Shown here: positions 12,897-25,906 of the stretch, piece by piece
How positions within the stretch are numbered: position 1 is the first letter of the stretch
Layout: the number at the start of each line of letters is the position of its first letter
Assembly: GCA_026874595.1 (NCBI GenBank)
Contig: CM049315.1
Location: forward strand, 13,702,664 to 13,766,663
Origin: Sipunculus nudus
Taxonomy: Eukaryota > Annelida > Sipuncula > Golfingiida > Sipunculidae
Direction: 5' to 3'
Length of the DNA: 64,000 bases
The notes under the pieces: generated by a model
Databases searched by the model: none
Seen by the model: the letters and a program-made list of their open reading frames with translations, nothing else
What the model was told of the DNA's origin: nothing
Translations under genes and position numbers: made by a program

Positions 12897-13051
12897 TTAT
12901 AATTATTTGTGGACAAAAAAACCACTGACTTCTTTATTCATTCCTCTTGACATTTCACGCTGCCTTGTGTTACAGATTCTTTTTTTTTTCTCCGGGAAAA
13001 AATTTATGCTCGTCACGACTATGTGATCGATTGTTATTAGGTTCCGTAACA

Positions 13052-13535
13052 TGTCACAAAATAGTCCACAAATGTGATTAGCTGTGACCATCTTGAGTTA
13101 AAGATCCTGGAGGTGGAAGACATATTTGAGATCGCTGCTGGAATTTCCAAGGAAAAGGCGATACGGGTCTGTTTATGGCTGTCAATATACACTATTTACT
13201 CACAAACATTCATATTAAAAGTAAACAAGGAGACTGTATACATTAAGATATATACCATCCTATATAGGATGTCGTTCCTTCTTTTCTCGTCCATGAACCC
13301 CATAAGAATCACGTGGGCGCCGTGATGACAAGCTTTGACCTGTCCTTCATGTCTGGCGGCGGAATACCTGGGATGTCTTTCTGTAGACTGCATGTTATAT
13401 GGATACATCTGCTAACAAGGTGCAGAATTTACCATTTTAGCCGAGTTTTGCATTAAATGCCTTCAAAGTACATTTGAGAAAATATCGTGAATTGTCTAAC
13501 TTAATATTTTGATTGATAATTTATAATAAATTAGG
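13052..13535. other. No recognisable gene
   Basis: Contains an 83-codon open frame (13074-13325) whose first part includes LKILEVEDIFEIAAG. It lacks convincing splice borders, and the remainder is low-complexity Ile/Tyr-rich. Not called as a gene. Confidence 0.4.
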
Positions 13536-15280
13536 GACCCATTGGTCTCGACGCTCAGCTGCATTTGTCTTTAAGGATATTTTTAAGAGGTTTTTCAAAA
13601 TGTGGGTGTTGTGACCTTGACCCTTGAATTTGTGAATCTCAGAAATTACTATCCTTGAACTTACACCATTCTGGTTTTCATAACAATCCATCCACCAATT
13701 CTTGACATAAACAGGACACTGACAGGCCAGGAAGGGTCCCGCAAAAAGGCCATAGATTACCAGTGCGGGCTGAGTGATGTTTGAATAAAATATGATAAAG
13801 GACCTGATTGCATGCAGAGACAGAAGGAACTGACTCAAAACAGTTTTTAAACAAGTAACAAAGATATTAAATTTTTAATCAGTGTTAGTTATATTTAAAG
13901 ATATAGGATTGGAGCATCCCAAGCAAGAGAAGCATAATAACATGTGTTAAACTGTAAGCCTGGTCAGCATATAAACCAGCAGGATGATTTTCTGACCTTG
14001 ACCTTGAGCCTTCTGATGTCAAATAATCAATACGGTTCTTCTCTTATTGTTAGGCGATCCTTATGTGACAGAGTGAAGGTTTGGGATGTAATGTTTGGTT
14101 TATAATGCATCCACAATCTTTTAAAGATGTGGGTCCTGTGACCTTCACCTTTGACCTCAAAATCGAAATGTTTCCTACTTCAGTTTGAAGCTGATCTGTC
14201 TTTTCATCCATAAACTTATTTCTGAACGGATGGGCCCTGTTTCCTTGACCTATGACCCTGTGATCCAAAATATAAAAGAATCTTTCTTCATTGGCAGATG
14301 AGCCACATGTGGAAGATGGGAGATTTGTCATGAAAAGTTTGGCTTAAAATGCACCCACAATCAATTTATAGAATAGGGGCCTGTGACCTTAAACTATGAC
14401 CTCATAACCCCGAAATCTGTAGGTTTCTTACTTTAGTGGTTGGTGTTATATAAGTCAAATTTTAAATCAATATTTTAAACCAAACTGGAGTTATCATCCA
14501 GAAACTTATTTGTGGACAGCTGACCCCTAAAGTCCTTGACCTTGTGACCCCAAAATCAATGGGGTTCTTCATCTATTGGCAGGTCAGCTAAATGTGCAAG
14601 GTGGAAAGTTGGGGCTTAAAATGTATCCACAATCCATTTTTTTTAAAGTGGGACCTGTGACCATGGCCTTTGAACCCATGAGCCCATTGGTTTAAGTTGA
14701 GGTTGGAACCCATATATCAATCCAAACCAAAGTTATCATCCTGAAACTAATTTGTGGACGAACGGTAGAACGAACAGACGGACGGACGAGGTGATAACAA
14801 CAGGGCACCTGCTTATGATCAATAAACAAACCAGGTTTAGCGACACTAAAGATTTAACAACAGCTGAGAAACTGACATGATTGTTGTCATCTTGACAGTC
14901 TCAACAATAAAAAAAATCGTAATGATAGGAAAAACTAAAGGTGGCGCCACCATTTTCGGAAACTGACAAAACTGGTCATGGTCAATATTCAAGGCAAGAT
15001 TCATGGCCATCCATGCATTAATTATCAAATTACTTGAGTTTTTTTTAATTATGTAAGGGGGGTCCCATAGCTTGGAGGATATAAGTAGCAGTGACGTAAT
15101 TTCATGTATCCATTGATATTTTTGATTGACCTCCCTGGATCTTAAGTTGGAAGTTTCTTGAATTAGCCGTTACGATTTGTGTCATACTGACGGACAACCG
15201 GAGACAACGGCCGGACTGACGACGGACAAACCGCCATTTCTATACCTCAATTGACTTCCAGTGAGCTGAGCTAAAAAAAA
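13536..15280 (+). mobile_element. Composite dispersed repeat rich in TGACCT half-sites, copy 1
   Basis: Starts GACCCATTGGTC then GACGCTCAG, and ends GAGCTGAGCTAAAAAAAA; the same start and end words bracket 38053-40109 on the same strand. Left two-thirds: degenerate 240-270 bp units, each with a TGACCTTGACC-like block (near 13611, 13992, 14138, 14241, 14384, 14533, 14656) and an AATGCATCCACAATC-like block (14108, 14352, 14624). Right third: a segment with CAGCTGAGAAACTGACATGA, a perfect GGTGGCGCCACC palindrome, and a terminal part with GTTACGATTTGTG and repeated CGGAC words. No protein is encoded, so if mobile it is non-autonomous. Boundaries are defined only by comparing the two copies. Confidence 0.6.
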
Positions 15281-18200
15281 CCCGGCTGTGTGTAAGGCAT
15301 TCAAAACTTTTGAAAAAAAATTAATCACCTGAATCCTCTTCAAAATTATTCATATAGTCTATATAATGATTTGCTACATGGGAAAAAGATTAAGTGTTGC
15401 AGAAAAATTCTCATTCTTTTATAATTTATAATAATCACACGCACAAGATGTTTCATGAAATGCGCTCATATGTTTAATCACCATAGCCTTTCTAAAATAC
15501 TCCTTTTTATTGAATTCATCTTTTTTATTAAGGTCTGTTTTAAAATATTTTTTAACACTTCTTCTTCCACGTTTTAACCATGTCTTAAAATATAATTCGG
15601 ATCGAAACATTTTAGTGTTCATTGAGATATGTTCATTTTTTTGCATCTCCCGGTTTTCTAAAGCAAGGACATTCTGGACAAATGCATGTATACAGAATGG
15701 TGTTGACGCAGGGCCGGTGGATGGTGGTTAAAGTAATATTCCACGTGAGTCTCGCGGACAGCTCTGTTTCTGTGATGTATATTGGTTGTAGATATAGTTG
15801 TTATTCCTCACTCACTCATTCTGGGCACCACTGGAGCGTGGCCGCGTGGTCTTCACACGTCGTCGACCGGCATCTTTCCCCGGCCAGCGTTCAGGATGCG
15901 CTAATTTCACGCCCAGATGGCGATATGTACGGCCCACATATCTAGGTAATCTTACCGGGGAGCACGGAGGTCATCGGGCCCGGAATTGTGTTCTGATCAA
16001 CAACGCTATACGTGGCTACACGCGAGTGAGCACGACTGTGTAGTGACGTCTACCGCCCCAGATTACTTATTGTGCATATTTTCACTCAATTTGGTTGTGA
16101 TAATGAACAAGAAACGCAAAAAAATGATACCATATAAACTTGGAACTCCCATAATATCGGGAAAAATCGACATTAGATAAAGAACGATGAAGACATATAC
16201 ATCGGCAAGGCAGTAATTTATATGGCATTTTGATGTTAATTTGCTTTTTGTATTAACTATGTCCCAATGCTGTCGCTAAAGGGTCAATATTCTCGACTGA
16301 CTCTTTATTACCATATACTTCTTGGCCGAGAATTCACTAATTATAAAAAAACTGCATTAAATCACATCGACTGAGGAGGTTTTGTTTTCACCTTTGTTTG
16401 TTGGATAAACAGTGCAATTACGCAAAACTCTGAAACGATTTCCAGGGAATGTTGTGGAGGTATGGAACATGAGTCAGAGAAGAGCCCGTGAAATTTGATT
16501 GCAACCAGCAGCAAAGACCTTCTCCGTCTCTAGAGCGCCACCTGTCGGGTGCCGACTGACACTGAGTGTTCGGGTCCGTTATACTTACAAAAAGGTTATA
16601 ATTTGTTATATTTCAAATATCAAAAGTTAAAAATTGTACCTTAGCTTTAACAGCGAGATTCTGGCTTATATTATTTAAAATTTATTTAACATAAATTGCA
16701 ATAGTAACTAACGGTACCATTACAGGGCAGATGATCGTTACGCGAAGTGCGCATTCTCGTGGGAGGTTTATTGCTTTCCTTTGGTAGAGGTCTGCGCTCT
16801 ACTGAATGCTGCACTGATTTTTCTGTTATTGTTATATTTATGAAATCCCCTTCAACATGTAATCAATCCATGTGAATACACTTGTATTGACTCGTTGAGG
16901 AACTAAAACTTATATGATGTCGCAAGAAAGCGTTTCCTGTTAACAAGATAAAGTCATTTTCCCACGGAGTTGACAACTGCACAACCACGAGATGAATTGT
17001 TTGATAACAATGCCTTCACCATCTGAATAGTCAAAGGAAATGTCCGACGGCAGGGGAATATCCGGAATTTTGGAAAAGGGGGCCAACCTTAGAAAGACTA
17101 TTGAGAAAATTTTTTAAAAAGTTTTGTATTCACACAAAGTTATAAAGATTACTAAGATACATAATACATTTTACAAAGAAAGAACTTGCACATACAGGAA
17201 GAGAATATAGTTTAAATATGATATTAACAGTTATCGGCCCACTCAGCCCGATGAGGACGCACATCGTCAAGTCTGCCCGCCAGGTAGTGGGTCGGCCCTT
17301 TCAGTACTGCCATGCAATGAGAAAGCAAGCCACCTGGGTAAACAGCCCTGCCGAGCGAGTCCCAACAAGACTGAGCGGACCACATCACATAATAACTGTA
17401 CAAGACAATACGTTGATACAAATGTTATAAATATTTTATTGCTTGTTAACAGTTAATCAGATAATATTACCAAGCTAACTATTTAAAACATGAACCTTTT
17501 CCCTGACCGATATAAATTATTTTATCACTTTATACATAGGAAAATTCTATTAATTGAATATTCAATATTGTATATTCAGCTTTCAATCATATTCAAATAA
17601 AGTCTTCATGTTACATTTAATAAGGTCTAGGCCGAATTTTTTTAACTCTTAAAAAGGTTGCGACGGCTGAAAAGGGGTGGATTTAGCACCCAAACCCCCC
17701 CCCCTCTAGATCCACCTCAGGACAAGCAAATGTACATATATTTTCTATAGCATAACTAATAACTACTCACATGTAAAGGCAGCAAACCTGACGTCACACA
17801 CGAGGAGAGCACCAGCGTTACCGTGTCGACGTGTTACAGATCTCGATAATTATTGAAAACAACACTTTCAAGACGAAATATATTAAGTAATATTAAGTTA
17901 ACTTAATATATTAATTATAAGAAACACACATTATGCTGTAAATTTAGGCAGAGGCTTTTTTATGTGTTATCAATATATATTGCTTGAGGGGTTTATGTGG
18001 CCTAACCCAATTTGGGTTCTGTTTGCTTGCATCCGATAAAAAACTCAGTTGATTCAGTTTTTAAATTAATTGCTACAAGGCATTTATACAATACAACTGG
18101 GAGCTGAGGTAATATGCGTAGCAATACATATGATGATTAAATTACAGGCAGATATATTGGTCAGATTTATCATAATGCCAATGGCTGTAGATGAAATACT

Positions 18201-18795
18201 CTCATGACACATTGGACAAGTTGCTATACCCCACTACTTGCATATCTGCGCAGGCAGGCGCTGGCTTTGCCGAATACGGTCACCGGGGGGTTGGCACAGG
18301 ACCAAGAATACCAAGACCAATGAGAGCAGGAAACGGAGGGCTTCGTCATGTTTCTTTTTATAAGCATATAGTCTCATTGTTGTTCATGACATATTGTTTT
18401 AGCCATATGGCCGCTGCCATGATTTTCTAGTTGCTTCACATATTCTTGACACAAGGTTCATGGCAATCTTTGTAACGACCTTTTACCGACCGCAACAGGT
18501 TACAAGCAAATAAAATTCATTTTTGAAATATTATAACAGCTAAATGATGTAAAAGGATCGCTCCTTTGCTGGTTGTGATAAACAGATATTCTCTTAATTT
18601 GAAACGGTTGGTTTACACGTATCTCTCACATCCACGCTATCCCAGTTGAAAGAGCTACATCGTCACCCACAACACACAGAGACGCTCAGGCACGCACACA
18701 AACTGCAAGTTATATATTACTACATTTACTCACATTTTGTCCATACATTCTTCTGTCAGTCTGGATGTCTGTCTCTCTGTCTGTCACTCTCTTTC

Positions 18796-18864
<69 letters not shown>

Positions 18865-19225
18865 CTTGTGCCGGTGTTTTACTGTACTTTTATGCACATT
18901 ATATATCAATAAATATATATCTGTTGCAGGAGGCATATCTCTTTCTAGGAGCTTCCGTAAAGTATCTGTTGGACGTTAATGTCGCCAGGTCTTGGTGAAG
19001 GGGGCTGTGACACATGGCCAAAATCCCGCTGTCCTCTCACAGCCGAATGAGTCGGCCTGCAAGTCTATTGTGAGGACTCTTTTTTCATGAATACGGGATG
19101 AGACGAAGACAGCTAACTAGATCAGCGAGTGCCGCTTTCTAAAATAACCAGATTCCTGGAAGGCAAGCTAAATAAGTGATGGATCACACATAGACTGATG
19201 GTAAGAGATCGTATGCCGCACTTAC
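15281..19225. other. No confident gene; AT-rich spacer with short GC patches
   Basis: GC-richer patches at about 15690-16050 and 17220-17380 have open frames on both strands but no recognisable protein. A C-run lies at 17695-17704. The rest is AT-rich without tandem structure apart from the TA microsatellite listed separately. Confidence 0.4.
18799..18859. repeat. (TA)n microsatellite
   Basis: About 30 uninterrupted TA dinucleotides, preceded by a CTGTCTCTCTGT pyrimidine stretch. Poly-Ile/Tyr ORFs here are artefacts. Confidence 0.97.
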
Positions 19226-19316
19226 CCCATACATATTCAACTGGACTCATCCTAAGGTTCCTCCACGGGTGGTATCGAAAACCAGGGGCAGCCGAGAGGA
19301 GACATTCCATTACGGT
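19226..19316 (-). CDS. Candidate internal exon (91 nt), unidentified
   Basis: The best splice-bounded segment in the window. On the minus strand a strong acceptor (GACCCTCTTCCTCAG) precedes 91 nt that end TATGGG directly before GTAAGTG, a near-perfect donor. One frame is open throughout, beginning TVMECLLSAAPGFRYHPW and ending RMSPVEYVWG, with one base left over. A second frame is closed by TAG. Thirty codons is too short to identify a family. If the exon is real, the 61 bp array would lie in its upstream intron. A chance pairing of good sites in GC-richer DNA remains possible. Confidence 0.38.
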
Positions 19317-19485
19317 CTGAGGAAGAGGGTCACCCCCTGTCTGTCAGGCCCCCGTTCAGTCTTGTTGCCACCTTTATCTTTATTATATAAGTAGCTTTCC
19401 TCTGCACGCATATTTAATACTACCATGTATTATTTTTAGAATTTCTTTTTTGTAAAGGATAAAAAGTGTTGCTGCATCAGTTATA

Positions 19486-19537
19486 TAATAATAATAATAA
19501 AAATAATAATAATAATAAAACATCATCATCATCATCA
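19486..19537. repeat. (AAT)n and (CAT)n microsatellites
   Basis: Interrupted AAT tract (19486-19518) followed at once by five to six CAT units (19521-19537), about 430 bp left of the 61 bp array. Confidence 0.9.
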
Positions 19538-19967
19538 AAGGAGTCATAATCATGATTAATAATAAAAAAGATCCATATAAGAATATTCATCATCAAAATA
19601 ATCGTAATCATCATAACATGTCACACACGCACGCCCACTTAGTAGTTTAATTGAAATCATTTTATACCTGGTGTAATCTTTTTACACGTGCGCTCACGGA
19701 GAAGATCAGTACACAGTAATTGTTACAACCGTTTGTACATATCAGCAATTTCTATAGGATCTTCTGAATGAGATCGGTCAGGGTCTTTTATGAGTTATAT
19801 TTCTGTTCCTCCTGCAATACTTGAAATCGCTAAATTCTCTACGTGTTTTTTATTACCGAAATTCAATTCTTTTATTGGCTATTTCTGTTATAAAAAATAC
19901 TTTATTCTAAAAGATCCAAGAAACGGAAGCTGGAAGATATGGAACGATTAAGGCAAAATCTTGAAAT

Positions 19968-22900
19968 GTCGTGAAGCCTGTTAATCCATTCCCACGGTAC
20001 ACCTCTGGCGCCTTCCTCTCACTGGACCGTCGTTAAGCCTGTTAAGCCATTCCCTTGGTACACCTCTGGCGCCTTCCTCTCATTAGACCGTCGTGAAGCC
20101 TGTTTATCCATTCCCACGGTACACCTCTGGCGCCTTCCTCTCACTGCACCGTCGTGAAGCCTGTGTATCCATTCCCACGGTACACCTCTGGCACCTTCCT
20201 CTCACTGGACCGTCGTGAAGCCTGTTTATCCATTCCCACGGTACACCTCTGGCGCCTTCCTCTCACTGGACCGTCGTGAAGCCTGTTTATCCATTCCCAC
20301 GGTACACCTCTGGCGCCTTCCTCTCACTGGACCGTCGTGAAGCCTGTTTATCCATTCCCACGGTACACCTCTGGCGCCTTCCTCTCACTGGACCGTCGTG
20401 AAGCCTGTTTATCCATTCCCACGGTACAAATCTGTAGCCTTCCTCTCACTGGACCGTCGTGAAGCCTGTTTATCCCTTCCCTTGGTACACCTCTGGCGCC
20501 TTCCTCTCACTTGACCGCCGAAAAGCCTGTTAATCCATTCCCACGGTACAACTCTGTAGCCTTCCTCTCACTGGACCGTCGTGAAGCCTGTTAATCCATT
20601 CCCACGGTACACCTCTTGCGCCTTCCTCTCACTGCACCGTCGTTAAGCCTGTTAATCTATTCCCGCGGTACACCTCTGGCACCTTCCTCTCACTGGACCG
20701 TCGTGAACCCTGTTTATCCATTCCCACTGTACACCTCTGGCACCTTCCTCTCACTGGACCGTCGTGAACCCTGTTTATCCATTCCCACTGTACACCTCTG
20801 GCACCTTCCTCTTACTGGACCATCGTGAAGCCTGTTAATCCATTCCCACGGTACACCTCTGGCGCCTTCCTCTCACTGGACCGTCGTTAAGCCTGTTAAT
20901 CCATTCCCTTGGTACACCTCTGGCACCTTCCTCTCACTGGACCGTCGTGAACCCTGTTTATCCATTCCCACTGTACACCTCTGGCACCTTCCTCTCACTG
21001 GACCGTCGTGAACCCTGTTTATCCATTCCCACTGTACACCTCTGGCACCTTCCTCTCACTGGACCGTCCTGAAGCCTGTTAATTCATTCCAACGGTACAC
21101 CCCTGGCGCCTTCCTCTCACTGCACCGTCCTTAAGCCCGTTAATCCATTCCCACGGTACACCTCTGGCGCCTTCCTCTCACTGAACCTTCCTTAAGCCTG
21201 TTAATCCATTCCCGCGGTACACCTCTGGCGCCTTCCTCTCACTGCACCGTCGTTAAGTCTGTTAATCCATTCCCAAGGTACACCTCTGGCGCCTTCCTCT
21301 CACTGGACCGTCGTTAAGCCTGTTTATCCATTCCCACGGTACACCTCTGGCACCTTCCTCTCACTGGACCGTCGTGAAGCCTGTTTATCCATTCCCACTG
21401 TACACCTCTGGCACCTTCCTCTCACTGGACCGTCCTGAAGCCTGTTAATTCATTCCCACGGTACACCTCTGGCGCCTTCCTCTCACTGCACCGTCCTTAA
21501 GCCCGTTAATCCATTCCCACGGTACACCTCTGGCGCCTTCCTCTCACTGAATCTTCCTTAAGCCTGTTAATCCATTCCCGCGGTACACCTCTGGCGCCTT
21601 CCTCTCACTGCACCGTCGTTAAGTCTGTTAATCCATTCCGAAGGTACACCTCTGGCGCCTTCCTCTCACTGGACCGTCGTTAAGCCTGTTTATCCATTCC
21701 CACGGTACACCTCTGGCACCTTCCTCTCACTGGACCGTCGTGAAGCCTGTTTATCCATTCCCACTGTACACCTCTGGCACCTTCCTCTCACTGCACCGTC
21801 GTTAAGCCTGTTAATCCATTCCCACGGTACACCTCTGGGAACTTCCTCTCACTGCACCGTCGTTAAGCCTGTTAATCCATTCCCACGGTACACCTCTGGC
21901 ACCTTCCTCTCACTGGACCGTCGGGAAGCCTGTTTATCCATTCCCACTGTACACCTCTGGCACCTTCCTCTCACTGGACCGTCGTTAAGCCTGTTAATCC
22001 ATTCCCTTGGTACACCTCTGGCGCCTTCCTCTCACTGGACCGTCGTTAAGCCTGTTAATCCATTCCCACGGTACACCTCTGGCACCTTCCTCTCACTGGA
22101 CCGTCGTGAAACCTGTTTATCCATTCCCACGGTACACCTCTGGCGCCTTCCTCTCACTGGACCATCGTGAAGCCTGTTAATCCATTCCCACGGTACAACT
22201 CTGGCGCCTTCATCTCACTGGACCGTCGTGAAGCCTGTTAATCCATTCCCACGGTACACCTCTGGCGCCTTCCTCTCACTGGACCGTCGTTAAGCCTGTT
22301 AATCCATTCCCACGGTACACCTCTGGCACCTTCCTCTCACTGGACCGTCGTGAACCCTGTTTATCCATTCCCACTGTACACCTCTGGCACCTTCCTCTCA
22401 CTGGACCGTCGTGAAGCCTGTTAATCCATTCCCACGGTACACCTCTGGCGCCTTCCTCTCACTGGACCGTCGTTATGCCTGTTAATCCATTCCAACGGTA
22501 CACCTCTGGCACCTTCCTCTCACTGCACCGTCGTGAAGCTTGTTTATCCATTCCCACTGTACACCTCTGGCGCCTTCCTCTCGCTGCACCGTCGTGAAGC
22601 CTGTTAATCCATTCCCACGGTACACCTCTGGCGCCTTCCTCTCACTGCACCGTCGTTAAGCCTGTTAATCCATTCCCTTGGTACACCTCTGGCACCTTCC
22701 TCTCATTGGACCGTCGTGAAGCCTGTTTATTCATTCCCACGGTACACCTCTGGCGCCTTCCTCTCACTGGACCGTCGTGAAGCCTGTTTATCCATTCCCG
22801 CGGTACACCTCTGGCACCTTCCTCTCACTGGACCGTCGTGATGCCTGTTAATCCATTCCCATTGTACAACTCTGTAGCCTTCCTCTCACTGGACCGTCGT

Positions 22901-24781
22901 GAAGCCTGTTAATCCATTCCCTTGGTACACCTCTGGCGCCTTCCTCTCACTGGACCGTCGAAAAGCCTGTTAATCCATTCCCTGGGTACAACTCTGTAGC
23001 CTTCCTCTCACTGGACCGTCGTGAAGCCTGTTAATCCAATCCCACGGTACAACTCTGGCGCCTTCCTCTCACTGGACCGTCGTGAAGCCTGTTAATCCAT
23101 TCCCACGGTACACCTCTGGCGCCTTCCTCTCACTGCACCGTCGTTAAGCCTGTTTATCTATTCCCACGGTACACCTCTGGCAACTTCCTCTCACTGGACC
23201 GTCGTGAAGCCTGTTTATCCATCCCCACTGTACACTTCTGGCACCTTCCTCTCACTGGACCGTCGTTCAGCCTGTTAATCCATTCCTACGGTACACCTCT
23301 GGCGCCTTCCTCTCACTGCACCGTCGTTAAGCCTGATAATCCATTCCCACGGTACACCTCTGGCACCTTCCTCTCACTGGACCGTCGTGAAGCCTGTTAA
23401 TCCATTCCCATTGTACAACTCTGTAGCCTTCCACTCACTGGACCGTCGAAAAGCCTGTTAATCCATTCCCACGGTACAACTCTGTAGCCTTCCTCTCACT
23501 GGACCGTCGTGAAGCCTGTTATCCATATCCACGGTACAACTCTGGCGCCTTCCTCTCACTGGACCGTCGTGAAGCCTGTTAATCCATTCCCACGGTACAC
23601 CTCTGGCACCTTCCTCTCACTGGACCGTCGTGAAGCCTGTTTAACCATTCCCACGGTACACCTCTGGCACCTTCCTCTCACTGGATCGTCATGAAGCCTG
23701 TTAAACCCATTCCCTTGGTACATCTCTGGCGCCTTCCTCTCACTGGACCTTCGTTAAGCCTGTTTATCCATTCCCACTGTACAACTCTGTAGCCTTCCTC
23801 TCACTGAACCGTCGTGAAGCCTGTTAATCCATTCCCTTGGTACACCTCTGGCGCCTTCCTCTCACTGGACCGTCGAAAAGCCTGTTAATCCATTCCCACG
23901 GTACACCTCTGGCACCTTCCTCTCACTGGACCGTCGTTAAGCCTGTTTATCCATTCCCACTTTACACCTCTGGCACCTTCCTCTAACTGGACCGTCGTTA
24001 AGCCTGTTTATCCATTCCCACTGTACACCTCTGGCGCCTTCCTCTCACTGGACCGTCGTGAAGCCTGTTAATCCATTCCCACGGTACACCTCTGGCACCT
24101 TCCTCTCACTGGACCGTCGTGAAGCCTGTTAATCCATTCCCTTGGTACACCTCTTGCACCTTCCTCACACGGGACCGTCGTGAAGCCTGTTAATCCATTC
24201 CCTTGGTACACCTCTGGCTCCTTCCTCTCACTTGACCGTCGTGAAGACTGTTAATCCATTCCCTTGGTACACCTCTGGCACCTCCCTCTCACTGGACCTT
24301 CTTTAAGCCTGTTTATCCATTCCCACTGTACAACTCTGTAGCCTTCCTTTCACTGGACCGTTGTTAAGCCTGTTTAACCATTCCCACAGTACACCTCTGG
24401 CGCCTTCCTCTCCCTGGACCGTCGTGAAGCCTGTTTATCCATTCCCACTGTACACCTCTGGCACCTTCCTCTCACTGGACCGTCGTGAAGCCTGTTAATC
24501 CATTCCCACGGTACACCTCTGGCGCCTTCCTCTCACTGGACCGTCGTGAAGCCTGTTAATCCATTCCAACGGTACACCTCTGGCACCTTCCTCTCACTGG
24601 ACCGTCGTGAAGCTTGTTTATCCATTCCCACTGTACACCTCTGGCACCTTCCTCTCACTGGACCGTCGTGAAGCCTGTTTATCCATTCCCACTGTACACC
24701 TCTGGCGCCTTCCTCTCACTGCACCGTCGTGAAGCCTGTTAATCCATTCCCACGGTACACCTCTGGCGCCTTCCTCTCGCC
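19968..24781. repeat. 61 bp minisatellite array, about 79 copies, GC-richer than flanks
   Basis: Units of exactly 61 bp. The fixed words are CTTCCTCTCACTGGACCGTC, GAAGCCTGTTAATCCATTCC and ACGGTACACCTCTGGCGC. Variation is concentrated at a few positions: GTTAAT or GTTTAT; ACGG, ACTG or TTGG; GGCGCC, GGCACC or TGTAGCC. Both borders are abrupt. A six-unit block is duplicated: the markers AATTCATTCC, CTTCCTTAAGC and TTAAGTCTGTT near 21069-21260 all recur 366 bp (6 x 61) later. As 61 is not a multiple of three, frames shift each unit and only short ORFs result. No coding role is supported. Confidence 0.97.
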
Positions 24782-25558
24782 TTATATTCGACCAGACAAT
24801 TTCTCGGAAAAATTACTTTAATTGAACCATCAACAATAAAACGAGGTATATATTGTATGAAATTTCATTTTCGGGTGCCGACACCATTGAAAGAAGACCA
24901 GGGGTAAAATTAGAATATAAGGATAGAGAGTCTGAAAAAACTGACCCGAGAACTGTTTTTTTTTACAAAGTAAGTGTGATCCCTCCTTTTTTTGGAAATC
25001 ATTTATAAAATAGCTATTTCAGAAATTGTCATGCACCATTTTTCTTTTTCTTGTGTGACTGGATGTAAATTCATCCTTTCTGGTGTACGCTCTGATCAAA
25101 GATCATATGTCTGCGTTAACTCTTGTTTGGCACAATATTATAATAAACAATTAAACAATTAAATATATTCACACTGCTCTATATCCTCAGTACAGCAACC
25201 AGGTCTAATGATATTAATTATAGTTTAGATCCCGACATGGCCATAAGTTGTCATTTTATTTATTGATTATGGTCTATAATATTCTTGCGACGCTGAAAGT
25301 TGTTCAAAGTCACTTTGTAAGAGACTTTTCCATCGGCTGGAGACACTGTACCGTTTCACAGGGTCAGTTCGTCGGACGCCAATTAAAATAGCCAAGTTAA
25401 CTGTAACTTGTTCTTTTACTGTTCCTTCAGGGCCAGGACTTGTTTGCTAGAATTTAGCGATTTTGTATTTTTGTGTTATTATCCAAATGTTTATTAGGAA
25501 CCCGATCTCGTTGATATGTTCTGTAACACGACTTTTCCGGCAATATTTTCAGTGACTT

Positions 25559-25561
<3 letters not shown>
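24782..25561. other. Spacer between the two largest arrays
   Basis: About 780 bp of AT-rich unique sequence with no recognisable gene. The 61 bp array stops abruptly at CCTCTCGCC on its left side. Confidence 0.6.

Positions 25562-25620
<59 letters not shown>
25562..25620. repeat. (GA)n microsatellite
   Basis: About 29 uninterrupted GA dinucleotides, less than 300 bp left of the 52 bp array. Confidence 0.97.
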
Positions 25621-25623
<3 letters not shown>

Positions 25624-25906
25624 TTCCATCTAGTCTGCATGGTTGACTTTATTAGTGACCAGTATAAACAGAGAAAGACTGAACGATTTTTTTGTATATA
25701 TAATTGTACGAATGGTAAAACATCTGTCCGCCCGATAGAAATCAAATTATTATCCATTACGGCTCGAGTATTCCGAACAAAGGAAATCCCTTCCAACATG
25801 CTACCGATAGAGCCAGGGCTACATGAGAATCGTACAGATGCTTGTCAAGGAGATGTCACATCCTTCTGTCTTGTCTTGTTCCAGGGGATTTTCATCAGCG
25901 GACATA

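Larger units (their letters stand above)
12246..13051 (+). mobile_element. Solo-LTR-like element, about 806 bp
   Basis: Begins TGTTAC and ends GTAACA, a 6-bp terminal inverted repeat of the TG...CA type. It is flanked by a possible 4-bp duplication TGTC (12242-12245 and 13052-13055). Internal order fits U3-R-U5: a duplicated U3 block, TATAAATAG at 12519, a roughly 370-bp transcribed part, AATAAA at 12891, then a T/GT-rich region. A diverged relative lies inverted at 2886-3318. No primer-binding site or polyprotein follows, so this is a solo LTR or LTR-derived unit. The 5' boundary is less certain: another TGTTACA begins at 12279. Confidence 0.6.
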
